From Caldanaerobius fijiensis DSM 17918 (GTDB lineage: Bacteria; Bacillota; Thermoanaerobacteria; Thermoanaerobacterales; Caldanaerobiaceae): a stretch of 64,000 nucleotides of DNA. Both the position numbers and the translations under genes were made by a program. The notes beneath the pieces were generated by a model. The model had not been told where the DNA came from. It did no database searches and was given only the letters and a program-made list of their open reading frames with translations. This document shows, in pieces, positions 36,550 through 45,697 of this stretch. The stretch spans positions 4,417-68,416 of the forward strand of contig NZ_FQVH01000007.1 of the NCBI RefSeq assembly GCF_900129075.1. Reading direction: 5' to 3'. The stretch's first letter is position 1. Each line of letters begins with the position of its first letter.

Positions 36550-38034
36550 ATTAACGCTCATCTTAAATTGTTAGCTATAGATTTCGGCGCCAATAGCGGG
36601 CGCGGCATCCTGGGTAAATTTGACGGTCAAAAACTCGAAATGCAAGAAATACATCGATTCTCTAACGATCCTGTCCGCATCCCTGATGGACTTCATTGGG
36701 ATATCCTGCGTCTATTCCACGAGATCAAGCAAAGCATTTTAAAATGCTCATCTACAGGTAATAGCGATATAAAAGGTATAGGTGTAGATACATGGGGGGT
36801 GGATTTCGGCCTTTTAGGCAAATCCGGTGAACTTCTCGGAAATCCATATCATTATCGCGATGATAGGACCCATGGGATGATAGATGAAGCGTGCAAGAGA
36901 ATAAACAAGATGACGCTGTATTCCATCACAGGTAGTCAATTTCAGCCGTTTAACACCATTTATCAGCTTTTATCCATGGTAATAAATCGTTCTCCTATTC
37001 TGGAAAACGCAAAAACCATGTTACTTTTGCCAGACCTGTTTAACTACTTTATGACAGGAGAAAAAGCCAGCGAATTTACAATAGTATCTACCACACAATT
37101 ATACGACGTACATACTGGCGACTGGGCCTGGAATATTATAGATGCCATGGGAATTCCACAACATATCTTTACAAAAATTGTCCCTGCAGGCTCTATAAGG
37201 GGTAAAATAATGCCATCATTGGCTTCAGAACTCTTTATAAATGAGATTCCGGTAATCTCAGTAGCTTCCCACGATACCGGTTCAGCTGTGGCAGCAGTAC
37301 CTTTTGTAGAAAAAGATGCTGCTTTTCTCAGCAGCGGCACATGGTCTTTAATAGGAGTCGAGGTAGAAAAACCCGTCATAAACTCCAAAGCATTGGAATA
37401 CAATCTCACCAATGAGGGCTGCGTGGGTGGTACATTCAGGTTGCTGAAAAATATAGCAGGATTATGGATTTTTCAAGAATGCAAACGCTTCTGGGATAAA
37501 CAGGGAACCGAAGAAAATTATGACCAGCTGGAGGAAAAAGCAAAATCTGCACAACCTTTTAAAACGTTTATCGATCCCGACGATGACCTCTTTTACAGTC
37601 CTGGCAACATGCCTGGTAAAATCGTTGAATACTGCAGAAAAACAGGACAATACGTGCCTCAGAACAAAGGCGAAATCGTACGATGCGTATTGGAAAGCCT
37701 GGCCCTAAAATACAGGCTGGCTATAGAACAGCTGGAAGAGGTAACAGGCCAAAAGCTAAATACCATTCACATTGTAGGAGGCGGCACAAAAGACAAAATG
37801 TTGTGTCAGTTTACAGCTAACGCCACAAAACGCCGCGTCATCGCCGGACCAGTTGAAGCTACAGCTATAGGTAACTTGTTGGTTCAGATCATGGCTCTAG
37901 GAGAGATAAAGGATATAAAGCAGGCAAGGGATGTCGTAAAGCGTTCTTTTGCTACACAGGAATACCTGCCCCAGGATAGTCAGCAATGGGATGATGCATA
38001 TAACAGGTATGTTCGATTGTTAAAGAGAGATTGA
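36550..38034 (+). CDS. rhaB: Rhamnulokinase, probable ATT start
   Basis: Phosphorylates L-rhamnulose at C1. The FGGY-kinase fold is clear: LLAIDFGANSGRG at the N-terminus, GVDTWGVDFGLL, SHDTGSAVAAVP, FLSSGTWSLIG and GGGTKDKMLCQ. The only ribosome site (GAGAGGGGG, ending 36542) is 7 nt from an ATT at 36550, which would give 494 residues beginning INAHLKLLAIDFG. A TTG at 36568 is in frame but has no ribosome site. The next gene is rhamnose isomerase; together they make rhamnulose-1-phosphate. The aldolase gene rhaD is not in the window. Confidence 0.9.
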   Translation: MNAHLKLLAIDFGANSGRGILGKFDGQKLEMQEIHRFSNDPVRIPDGLHWDILRLFHEIKQSILKCSSTGNSDIKGIGVDTWGVDFGLLGKSGELLGNPYHYRDDRTHGMIDEACKRINKMTLYSITGSQFQPFNTIYQLLSMVINRSPILENAKTMLLLPDLFNYFMTGEKASEFTIVSTTQLYDVHTGDWAWNIIDAMGIPQHIFTKIVPAGSIRGKIMPSLASELFINEIPVISVASHDTGSAVAAVPFVEKDAAFLSSGTWSLIGVEVEKPVINSKALEYNLTNEGCVGGTFRLLKNIAGLWIFQECKRFWDKQGTEENYDQLEEKAKSAQPFKTFIDPDDDLFYSPGNMPGKIVEYCRKTGQYVPQNKGEIVRCVLESLALKYRLAIEQLEEVTGQKLNTIHIVGGGTKDKMLCQFTANATKRRVIAGPVEATAIGNLLVQIMALGEIKDIKQARDVVKRSFATQEYLPQDSQQWDDAYNRYVRLLKRD

Positions 38035-38085
38035 ATTGAGTATATAAAGTAAATAAAACAAGATGTTTAAAAAGGGGTGTTGACA

Positions 38086-39300
38086 ATGAGAGACGAGTAC
38101 AGGATATGGGAACAGCGACAAATAGACCGTGGAATAGACGTCGAATGGGTCAAAGAGCGCATCAAAGAATTCAAGGTAGAGACTCCATCATGGGGATACG
38201 GAGATTCAGGTACCCGATTCAAAACGTTTAAGCAGGCAGGTGTCCCCAGAAACCTCTTTGAAAAGTTAGAAGACGCTGCACAGGTAAATAAATATACGGG
38301 GATATGCCCGACAGTAGCCATACACATACCCTGGGATAAAGAAGACGATTATTCTAAAGTAGTAGAATATGCTGCCCAGCTGGGCTTAAAGATAGGCGCT
38401 GTAAACCCCAATCTCTTTCAAGACGACGATTATAAATTCGGCAGTATCACCAATGTGCGCCCGGAAGTACGGCGAAAGGCTATCGACCATATGCTGGAGT
38501 GTATTGATATCGCAAAACAGGTGGGTTCAAAGATAATAAGCCTGTGGCTGGCCGACGGCACCAATTATCCTGGTCAAGGAGATTTTCGAGCCAGAAAGCA
38601 TTGGATTGAAGAATCGTTGCAGGAAGTATATGCTGCACTTGAGGATGACATGCGTTTATTGATCGAATACAAATGTTTTGAACCTGGTTTTTACCACACG
38701 GATATAGCTGACTGGGGAATGTCATATACCTTCGCATCAAAATTGGGACCAAAAGCTCAGGTACTGGTGGACCTGGGACATCACCTGCAAGGAACCAATG
38801 TAGAACACATTGTGGCATTCCTTCTCGATGAGGGAAAGATCGGCGGTTTCCACTTCAATAACAGAAAATACGCCGACGACGACCTGATAGTAGGCTCTAT
38901 AAATCCCTATGAACTCTTCCTCATTTTCAATGAGTTGGTAGCTGCAAGCCTTGATAGCAAAACGGCATCCACTGCCGCAAACATAGCCTATATGATTGAC
39001 CAGAGCCATTGCATTGAGCCCAAGATCCCCGCTATGATACGATCGGTCCTTAACATACAGACAGCCTATGCTAAGGCCTTGCTGGTAAACCGTGAACAGT
39101 TAAAAGCGGCACAAGAAGCCAATGATGTCATGGCAGCAGAAGCAGCCGTTAGAGAAGCCTTTGAAACAGATGTAAGACCGCTTCTTGAAATGGTAAGAGA
39201 AGAAATGGGCCTAAATCCTGATCCATTGAAGGCATATCTCGAAAGTGGTTATGGCGAAAAAATTCTCTCAAGAGGCATTGGCGGCAAAGGCTGGGAATAG
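38086..39300 (+). CDS. rhaI: L-rhamnose isomerase, RhaI type
   Basis: Interconverts L-rhamnose and L-rhamnulose with a divalent metal. The start at 38086 follows AAAGGGGTG, giving 404 residues. The sequence is the Pseudomonas stutzeri-type RhaI, not E. coli RhaA. Metal ligands are seen in LLIEYKCFEPGFYHTD, VLVDLGHH and GGFHFNNRKYADDDL. It lies 51 bp after rhaB and is closed by a terminator. Confidence 0.92.
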   Translation: MRDEYRIWEQRQIDRGIDVEWVKERIKEFKVETPSWGYGDSGTRFKTFKQAGVPRNLFEKLEDAAQVNKYTGICPTVAIHIPWDKEDDYSKVVEYAAQLGLKIGAVNPNLFQDDDYKFGSITNVRPEVRRKAIDHMLECIDIAKQVGSKIISLWLADGTNYPGQGDFRARKHWIEESLQEVYAALEDDMRLLIEYKCFEPGFYHTDIADWGMSYTFASKLGPKAQVLVDLGHHLQGTNVEHIVAFLLDEGKIGGFHFNNRKYADDDLIVGSINPYELFLIFNELVAASLDSKTASTAANIAYMIDQSHCIEPKIPAMIRSVLNIQTAYAKALLVNREQLKAAQEANDVMAAEAAVREAFETDVRPLLEMVREEMGLNPDPLKAYLESGYGEKILSRGIGGKGWE

Positions 39301-39320
39301 CTCTTCCAGCCCTTGAAATC

Positions 39321-39358
39321 GAAAGCCTTCCATGAATATAGACGGAAGGCTTTTCTTT
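39321..39358 (+). terminator. Terminator of the rhamnose operon
   Basis: GAAAGCCTTCC / GGAAGGCTTTTC hairpin with 12-nt loop and T-rich tail. Confidence 0.8.
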
Positions 39359-39428
39359 TGACACAGTCTGTTGACATGTATATCCACTACTGGTAATATA
39401 AAATTAACAAACATAAAGGGGTGATTTT

Positions 39429-40157
39429 TTGATAAAAATAAGCAATCTCACCAAGCGGTTTGGCAACACCATCGCCGTAAATGATATATCCTTTGAAATC
39501 AACGACGGCGAAATTTTTGGCCTGCTAGGCGAAAATGGCGCAGGCAAGACCACCACCATGAGAATGCTTGCAACTATGCTTAAACCCACATCAGGCACCG
39601 CTACAATCAACGGCTACGACATCGTAGAACAACCCTCCGAAGTGAGAAAGCACGTTGGTATACTATTTGGTGGCGAAGCAGGACTTTATGACAGGCTGAC
39701 AGCAAGAGAGAATATCGCTTATTTTGCTGAACTGAGCGGCATGGAAGCTGATAAAATCAATAAAAGAATAGATGAACTGGCAGAAATACTGGACATGAGG
39801 GATTTCATCGACAAAAGAGTGGGTAGATTCTCCAAAGGTATGAAGCAAAAGGTAACAATAGCCAGATCCATCGTGCACAATCCCGATGTCATGCTTTTAG
39901 ATGAACCCAGTATCGGCCTTGATGTCACTACAACGCGGTTGCTCCACGATTTTATCAAAAGTTGCAAAGAGCAGGGAAAATCAGTATTGTATTCTAGCCA
40001 CATAATGAGCGAAATTGAAAAGCTGTGCGACAGGTTGGCGATAATTCACAAAGGCGTATTAATTACCGTGTGTAGCATCGAAGATTTAAAAGCAAAATAT
40101 CAGGATCAAAGCCTGGAAGAAATATTTATAAAACTTGTGGGGGGCTATCATGAATAA
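39429..40157 (+). CDS. natA: ABC transporter ATP-binding protein, NatA-like
   Basis: ATPase of a two-gene exporter like NatAB, which extrudes sodium in Bacillus; drugs or other ions are possible. The TTG start follows AAAGGGGTG; a closer GTG is followed by a stop. Walker A GENGAGKTTT, signature FSKGMKQKV, Walker B VMLLDEPSIGLD and the H-loop YSSHIMSE are complete in 242 residues. It overlaps natB by 8 bases. Confidence 0.9.
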   Translation: MIKISNLTKRFGNTIAVNDISFEINDGEIFGLLGENGAGKTTTMRMLATMLKPTSGTATINGYDIVEQPSEVRKHVGILFGGEAGLYDRLTARENIAYFAELSGMEADKINKRIDELAEILDMRDFIDKRVGRFSKGMKQKVTIARSIVHNPDVMLLDEPSIGLDVTTTRLLHDFIKSCKEQGKSVLYSSHIMSEIEKLCDRLAIIHKGVLITVCSIEDLKAKYQDQSLEEIFIKLVGGYHE

Positions 40158-41322
40158 GGTGTTGACAGTTTTTAAAAAAGAAATAAAAGATGCTTTTAGG
40201 GACAGGCGTACATTAATATCAAGCATACTGATACCTGCACTGCTGATACCTGTACTCTTTTTGCTCATGGGTAACAGCATATCAGGAGTTCAAAAGTCAG
40301 TAAAACAGGAAGGCTTTAAGGTTTCTTTTCAGGGGAAAAATACGTACCTAGAGCAATTCCTTTCACGCCAACCATATATTAAAATTGTACAATCCGATAA
40401 TCCACAGAAAATGCTTCAAGACGGCAAAATTCAGGCAATAATTGTTGTACCTGACGACTTTAACAGCGCTATCGAAGAAGGCAAGCAAGTCGATCTCTCC
40501 ATTCTATACGATCAAAGCAGTTCCAAATCATCTATGGGATTAGCTTCTCTAACAGGCGCCATTGACGCTTTTTCTAAAAGTATAGCCAATGAGCGTTTAA
40601 AATCTAAAGGCATAGATCCTCAACTTATATACCCTGTTGTAACCAAAGTCACTGATATAGCTGCGAAAAAAAATGGTGAAGGGGCTTTTGTACTCTCATT
40701 TATCATACCATTATTTTTAATGATGTGGCCTGCTATCGGTGCTATGATATCGGCAGCTGACAGCGGCGCCGGTGAAAAAGAAAGAGGTACTCTGGAACCT
40801 CTGCTAGCCACTCAGGCAAGCAGAACCGCAATCGCTGTTGGTAAATGGCTGGCAATATCCATCGCATCATTGACAGGAGCTGTAGCATTTACCATTGGTC
40901 TAATTATAAGTTTGCAGATAAATCCCATGGCTTTTGGAGGCAAGATTTACATATCAATCCTGCCCATTACCATAATGACTATATTAGGTGTGCTTGTATC
41001 GTTGATGTATAGTGCTTTTATGCTAGCCCTTAGCATTTTTGCGCGCAATACCAAAGAAGCAAATACGTATATGAGCCCCATAAATATAATAGCAATGGTA
41101 CCCGCATACCTGACATTTTATACTGATATAAAGTCAATACCTCTCTGGCAGTACGTTATTCCCTTTTATAATATCGTACTGGTATTAAAAGAATCTCTGT
41201 CTGGGACCGTCAATATAATTCATCTGGGTCTCGCAATATTAGGGGCATGTATTCTCATTTTGCTAGCATTGATAGTTGCTATCAAGATGTTTAACGATGA
41301 AAAGGTAATATTTAGAAATTAA
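40150..41322 (+). CDS. natB: ABC transporter permease, NatB-like
   Basis: Membrane part of the exporter. The start at 40150 overlaps the end of natA and follows GGGGGG, giving 390 residues. After the first helix (about 20-40) comes a large extracellular domain (about 45-175), then five more helices ending near 380. The segment MMWPAIGAMISAADSGAGEKERGTLEPLLA is the ABC-2 family hallmark; the shorter phrase GEKERGTLEPLL is typical of NatB. Confidence 0.88.
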   Translation: MNKVLTVFKKEIKDAFRDRRTLISSILIPALLIPVLFLLMGNSISGVQKSVKQEGFKVSFQGKNTYLEQFLSRQPYIKIVQSDNPQKMLQDGKIQAIIVVPDDFNSAIEEGKQVDLSILYDQSSSKSSMGLASLTGAIDAFSKSIANERLKSKGIDPQLIYPVVTKVTDIAAKKNGEGAFVLSFIIPLFLMMWPAIGAMISAADSGAGEKERGTLEPLLATQASRTAIAVGKWLAISIASLTGAVAFTIGLIISLQINPMAFGGKIYISILPITIMTILGVLVSLMYSAFMLALSIFARNTKEANTYMSPINIIAMVPAYLTFYTDIKSIPLWQYVIPFYNIVLVLKESLSGTVNIIHLGLAILGACILILLALIVAIKMFNDEKVIFRN

Positions 41323-41323
41323 A

Positions 41324-41345
41324 AGAGGTGGCAATAACCACCTCT
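41324..41345. terminator. Terminator between convergent natB and DUF1657 gene
   Basis: AGAGGTGG / CCACCTCT stem with a 6-nt loop between converging stop codons. Confidence 0.6.
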
Positions 41346-41347
41346 CA

Positions 41348-41620
41348 TCAGTCCTTTAACACATTGTTTTTTATCTGAGCCTTTGCCTGTTGTTGTTGCT
41401 GCTGTTGTTGAGCTGCCTGCATCTGATTTAATTCATTTTTTTGGTTCAGATAATTGAGCCTATTATTAAGCATATCAATATGCCTTTGCATATCCTGTTC
41501 CATCTGTTTAAACATCTGTTTAGCCATCTGATCCTCGGTCTTGTTACCAAAATCAGCATAGTTCGCCAAAGCCGATTGCGCAGCAATTTTTGCCTTTTCC
41601 AAATCACTTTTTACTGTCAT
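41348..41620 (-). CDS. DUF1657 family protein
   Basis: A 90-residue all-helical cytoplasmic protein beginning MTVKSDLEKAKIAAQSALAN, the DUF1657 signature; the start at 41620 follows ATGGAGGTA. The second helix MAKQMFKQMEQDMQRHIDML is also typical. The C-terminus has a run of eight glutamines from CAA/CAG repeats. In Bacillus and relatives, DUF1657 genes often travel with the spoVA-2mob germination genes, but none is here. It lies next to bofA, so a spore role is possible. Confidence 0.8.
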   Translation of the reverse strand: MTVKSDLEKAKIAAQSALANYADFGNKTEDQMAKQMFKQMEQDMQRHIDMLNNRLNYLNQKNELNQMQAAQQQQQQQQAKAQIKNNVLKD

Positions 41621-41702
41621 GTGGCATACCTCCATTGTTCTTTTTGTTTACCACATTAATTATTGTGTACAATCAAACAATAAATAATCCTGTTAATACA
41701 TT

Positions 41703-41978
41703 CTATAATAGTATGTGCTTTAACAATAACATCAGAATGATGCCAGGTATGCCAAGCAATCCTGCTACAATTGCTGTTACAGGGTTTAAAGCTATTCCTA
41801 TACCTACAAAAGAGCCAAAGACATTTAATATGTAAAGCAATATTCCACCAATAATAGTATTAAATAGAAATTTTAAAAAAATTTTTATCGGAATAAATAA
41901 AATCCAGCCCAACAAAAATAAAAGCCCAAGAGCCATAATGTACGCAAAAACTACGCTATATTCTATGCCCAGGCTCAC
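41703..41978 (-). CDS. bofA: Pro-sigma-K processing inhibitor BofA
   Basis: BofA holds the SpoIVFB protease inactive in the outer forespore membrane until sigma-K is needed. The 91-residue protein is almost wholly hydrophobic with three helices, and has the conserved C-terminal segment LNPVTAIVAGLLGIPG. The start is a GTG that shares four bases with the end of yaaL. The yaaL-bofA order is that of Bacillus. Confidence 0.92.
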   Translation of the reverse strand: MSLGIEYSVVFAYIMALGLLFLLGWILFIPIKIFLKFLFNTIIGGILLYILNVFGSFVGIGIALNPVTAIVAGLLGIPGIILMLLLKHILL

Positions 41979-42283
41979 ATAACCATCCCCTTATCCGTCT
42001 CATCCAGCACATCCTTTGATGAGAGATTGATCCCCTGCGATTGTGCACATTTCAAAAGATAAATATATTTCTTTCTAGCCGCCTCTAGTTGGAAAATGGC
42101 ATGATCTACCAGATCCGGATCGGATACAGTCTCAAAATATCTCTCAGCTATCTGCATCTCCTCTCTGGCTTTTTCTATTATATCGATATACGCTTGTTTT
42201 TCGTCCACTATCTTATTTTGACTTTGGCTACCAATCATTGAAACAAATGCCGCTGCCACACTCCGAACAAACTTACTATACAT
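41975..42283 (-). CDS. yaaL: YaaL/DUF2508 family protein
   Basis: A 102-residue helical protein of unknown function. The family features are the central DEKQAYIDIIEKAREEM helix and DPDLVDHAIFQLEAARKKY. The start follows AGGGAGGA. In Bacillus yaaL sits between recR and bofA. Here bofA is still attached, overlapping at GTGA, while recR has been moved 7 kb away by an insertion. Confidence 0.88.
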   Translation of the reverse strand: MYSKFVRSVAAAFVSMIGSQSQNKIVDEKQAYIDIIEKAREEMQIAERYFETVSDPDLVDHAIFQLEAARKKYIYLLKCAQSQGINLSSKDVLDETDKGMVM

Positions 42284-42451
42284 AAATAAGGTCCTCCCTA
42301 AAATATATTATATGTCAATTATTAACCATGGGAGCCTTATTTATACTTATGCGAATATTTATACTTTTATACATTTCATATTTCTCTTATGTATTTACGA
42401 AATTTTTAATATCATCGCTATTAAGAAGTCACGATTTATGACAGTTACTCA

Positions 42452-43624
42452 TCAGGCCAAATCAGCTATGAGGCTTAACACCTCCGAATCAATCTTTCCA
42501 TCTTTTGCACTTTTACCCAGCATCTCGATAGCTTCCTTGTGGCTTAAACCTTTTCTATATGGTCTATCCTCCGTAAGAGCCGTATACATATCGCATATAC
42601 CTATAAGTTGATCATAAAATGTCAACTGTTCTTTGCACAAGCGTTCAGGATAGCCACTGCAATCAAGTTTTTCGTGATGATTTCCCGCCCATTGAGCTAT
42701 GTCCTCAAACCCTTCAATTTGTCTTAAGATCACTTTAGTATAATAAGGGTGTGACTTTATCACGTTAAATTCATAGTCGTCAAGTTTACCTTGTTTTTCC
42801 AGTATCTCGTTGGGTACCACCAGTTTGCCTAAGTCGTGAAGTAGTGCTGCTATGTAGATCTTACCGTTAGTTAAGTCATCATTATGGCATTTTCTGCAGA
42901 CATTCAACGCCGTTTTAGCCAGCCTTTTTGAATGGTTATACGTAAACCGGCTTCTGATATCTATTATATCGGCAAATACCTCCGCAATGCCAATCAATTT
43001 ATCAACATCTAAATATACTATATGATCAAAAACTACGTCAGGTCGCGCATATATTTCATCAAAATGAACCATGTCAAGCCAGAATTTATCTGCCTGCATA
43101 AGCTTTAAAAGAATCGCTACAATCTCCGGATCAAACATCTTGTTCCCGTTGTACTTAAGCCAATTCATCAGGTGCCCCTTTTGATCGTAATAATCTCTCG
43201 ATTTGTCAAACCTTATATCAAATTGGTCTACAGCATAGATGATCCGCGAGCCCAAAGGTATATCTTCACCTTTTATCTTAAATCCGCCACTGCCATCCCA
43301 ATTTTCGTGATGATACCTTATTATATCAGAAATCTTATCGCCAATAGGTAAATTCTTTACTATTTCACTGCCCTTTTTTGCATGCAGCATAGCAATATCA
43401 GAATTAAAATGTTCTTCAGCCATGGCACTGCTCATACCTATATCGTGAAGCAGGCCTGCATAATAAAGTTCCCTCATTGCCTCTTTGCCAAGGCCTAATT
43501 TTTCAGAAACCACAAGAGATAAAAAGGCAACTCTGCGGCCATGCCCATACGGCACGTTTTCCGCCAGGTCCAATGCCAGTGAAAGGGCAGAAAAAACACG
43601 GTCAAGAGCAATTGATGTAACCAT
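42452..43624 (-). CDS. Tandem HD/HD-GYP domain phosphohydrolase
   Basis: A 390-residue soluble protein with two HD modules, likely cleaving cyclic-di-GMP. The first module (about 27-150) has AGLLHDIGMSS and RYHHENWDGSGG but lacks a true GYP. The second (about 225-375) has AALLHDLGKLVVP, KSHPYYTK, NHHEKLDCSGYP and FYDQLIGICDMYTALTEDRPYR; it keeps GYP although the usual Gly of DG is Cys. No sensor domain is present, so a small ligand or partner may control it. Same strand as the glycosidase upstream. Confidence 0.85.
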   Translation of the reverse strand: MVTSIALDRVFSALSLALDLAENVPYGHGRRVAFLSLVVSEKLGLGKEAMRELYYAGLLHDIGMSSAMAEEHFNSDIAMLHAKKGSEIVKNLPIGDKISDIIRYHHENWDGSGGFKIKGEDIPLGSRIIYAVDQFDIRFDKSRDYYDQKGHLMNWLKYNGNKMFDPEIVAILLKLMQADKFWLDMVHFDEIYARPDVVFDHIVYLDVDKLIGIAEVFADIIDIRSRFTYNHSKRLAKTALNVCRKCHNDDLTNGKIYIAALLHDLGKLVVPNEILEKQGKLDDYEFNVIKSHPYYTKVILRQIEGFEDIAQWAGNHHEKLDCSGYPERLCKEQLTFYDQLIGICDMYTALTEDRPYRKGLSHKEAIEMLGKSAKDGKIDSEVLSLIADLA

Positions 43625-43674
43625 AACAAACTCCTTTCAAAAATAAAATAAACTCCATTTTTAAATAAAAAAAC

Positions 43675-45678
43675 TTAGAACCCCACTTTAGGAATTTCAT
43701 GAGGTGGTTGATTATAGCCTTTTCGTCTGCCATCAGCCACTTCATAGAGAACCCTATTTGTTTCTATGACACCGTGAATAAATTCAGCATAAGGCTTATG
43801 GCAGATATCTACACAGCCAATCTGGAAATTTTCGCCATCAAATCTTCCCAAAACCGCTTGATCATTTAATGTAAAATAATGAGCTCCAACAAAATATTTA
43901 CTGCTAACTCCATTTTCCATATAATATCGATAGGCCTTGCCTCGTTCTTCCTGCGTAGTTACTCCACGTAATCCTGTGGCCGGTAGTCCCCTATCCAGTG
44001 CCCCAAAATGAAATTCCCCTATCATCACTGGCATATTGGTTAACCGTCCTATACTCTCTACATCTTCAAATGGATTAATCTTATAGCAATTGATAGAGAA
44101 AACATCAAAGTTCTCGCAACCGGCTAAAAGATTCTCATTTGAGATAAAAGCATATCGCATGCCCAAATTCATGTGATATGGGTCTACCCTCTTGCAAGCT
44201 ACACTAGGAATTTCTACATATGCCTTAATCATCATTCTAGAAAAATCCGTTAGATCCTTTTCAGCAGCCTTGGATAGCTTTGATGCCCGTCTAATTCCTT
44301 TCTTCAAGCATTCAAAACTTTGAAGTGAAACATTCCATGCTCTGTTGAACTCTTTAATATCACCGCCATATCTTTTTGATAGGAATTCTATCAGGATTTC
44401 TTTCGAAAATAAATCTTCTTCATTCTCCAGTAATTCTTCAGCTATGTTGAGATCCTGTATAAAAGCCCATTGAGGTTCATTTCTTAAAAAATAACCGATC
44501 ATATAAGGATCATCTACAAAATCCTCAAGCTGTTTAGCAAATTCATTTGCTTTTTTTTGATATTCCGGGCTAAATACATCAGGAAAATCCCTGAACACCT
44601 TCTTAGTCGTATCGGGGAAATTGTTAAGCTGCCATACATAGGGTAATTTAGCATAACGTATGAATTCAAGTGATGACCAGTTGCCAATAGTATTAAAGCC
44701 CCATTCTATGAGTCTTCTTCGCGTAATCTTTGCCCATTCACTCCACCATTTTTCACCAAATACCCTGATCAAATTCGCTATACCAAAATCAAAAAACTCG
44801 AGCTTGCCTTCCTTTCGCCAAGCTTCTTTATATTCTCCATTCTCATCAGGTAGCCATTTGTAGAGTTTTTTTATGCCGTCTACCCTCCCCGAAACTCCAG
44901 GATTAACACAATCTAGACCAATGCTTTGAAAAGCATAACCTTCGGGATCAACCAGCCACCATCTTTCTCCATCATATTGAGTCCTAAAGTATCCTGTACT
45001 CTCAAACTTCTTTTCCTTCCATCCTCCGTAATGGCTTCGGTTGTCAGAGAATATCGCATCATCTGGCTTAGCTGATTCTTCCTTTAGATAAACCTTAAGC
45101 TCATTTATACTTTTCGTTTTTGATGGCCACTCCTTAATTGCATACTGGCCCATTTCATCTACCAGCTTAATATCAGGCAACGGGTAATCAGGTTCATTTT
45201 GTGAAAGATGAAAGTTGGAAATCTCCAATTTTTGTTCACTGAAGCATTTCATAACCCCTATAGCAAAGCGATCAATCTCATCTATTGCCACTTTATTTCC
45301 AAATAATACTGTTTTTAGTTTTCCAGGAGTTCTGTCCAGAAACATTTTCTGCGAATTCAATGCCTCAAGAGGGAAAGATAGTCTAGTTTTAACACCAGGT
45401 AGCAGCCCAAGTGTTACAGATATATTAGGCTCATCCCCTTTATTTCCTTTCCTCCAAAATTCCAATGTAACACCCATAACCCAATCTTCATGATTCACAG
45501 CATCAAAAACTATATATTTCGCATCTTTCCACTCTACCCCGCCTAATGTTCCAGGTTCCCCTGTAACTTCTAATTTTCCTCCTTCCTTACTACATAAAAG
45601 ATAAATTTGGCCATTGTCCCCATACTCTACTTTGCAGTTGACAGGTAAAAACCTTTTCAAATCAAATTGTTTTATCAC
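43675..45678 (-). CDS. Clan GH-A glycoside hydrolase, beta-agarase/GH50-like
   Basis: A GTG at 45678 behind AAAGGAGATG gives 667 residues and avoids overlap with the upstream gene. An N-terminal beta-sandwich of about 200 residues is followed by a TIM barrel that starts GYFRTQYDGERWWLVDPEG. The acid/base glutamate should be in FLRNEPQW and the nucleophile in MIGEFHFGA, the order of clan GH-A. Similar layout is known for GH50 agarases and related galactosidases. No signal peptide, so the substrate would be imported oligosaccharide. Family assignment is tentative. Confidence 0.65.
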   Translation of the reverse strand: MIKQFDLKRFLPVNCKVEYGDNGQIYLLCSKEGGKLEVTGEPGTLGGVEWKDAKYIVFDAVNHEDWVMGVTLEFWRKGNKGDEPNISVTLGLLPGVKTRLSFPLEALNSQKMFLDRTPGKLKTVLFGNKVAIDEIDRFAIGVMKCFSEQKLEISNFHLSQNEPDYPLPDIKLVDEMGQYAIKEWPSKTKSINELKVYLKEESAKPDDAIFSDNRSHYGGWKEKKFESTGYFRTQYDGERWWLVDPEGYAFQSIGLDCVNPGVSGRVDGIKKLYKWLPDENGEYKEAWRKEGKLEFFDFGIANLIRVFGEKWWSEWAKITRRRLIEWGFNTIGNWSSLEFIRYAKLPYVWQLNNFPDTTKKVFRDFPDVFSPEYQKKANEFAKQLEDFVDDPYMIGYFLRNEPQWAFIQDLNIAEELLENEEDLFSKEILIEFLSKRYGGDIKEFNRAWNVSLQSFECLKKGIRRASKLSKAAEKDLTDFSRMMIKAYVEIPSVACKRVDPYHMNLGMRYAFISNENLLAGCENFDVFSINCYKINPFEDVESIGRLTNMPVMIGEFHFGALDRGLPATGLRGVTTQEERGKAYRYYMENGVSSKYFVGAHYFTLNDQAVLGRFDGENFQIGCVDICHKPYAEFIHGVIETNRVLYEVADGRRKGYNQPPHEIPKVGF

Positions 45679-45697
45679 GTGACACATCTCCTTTACT

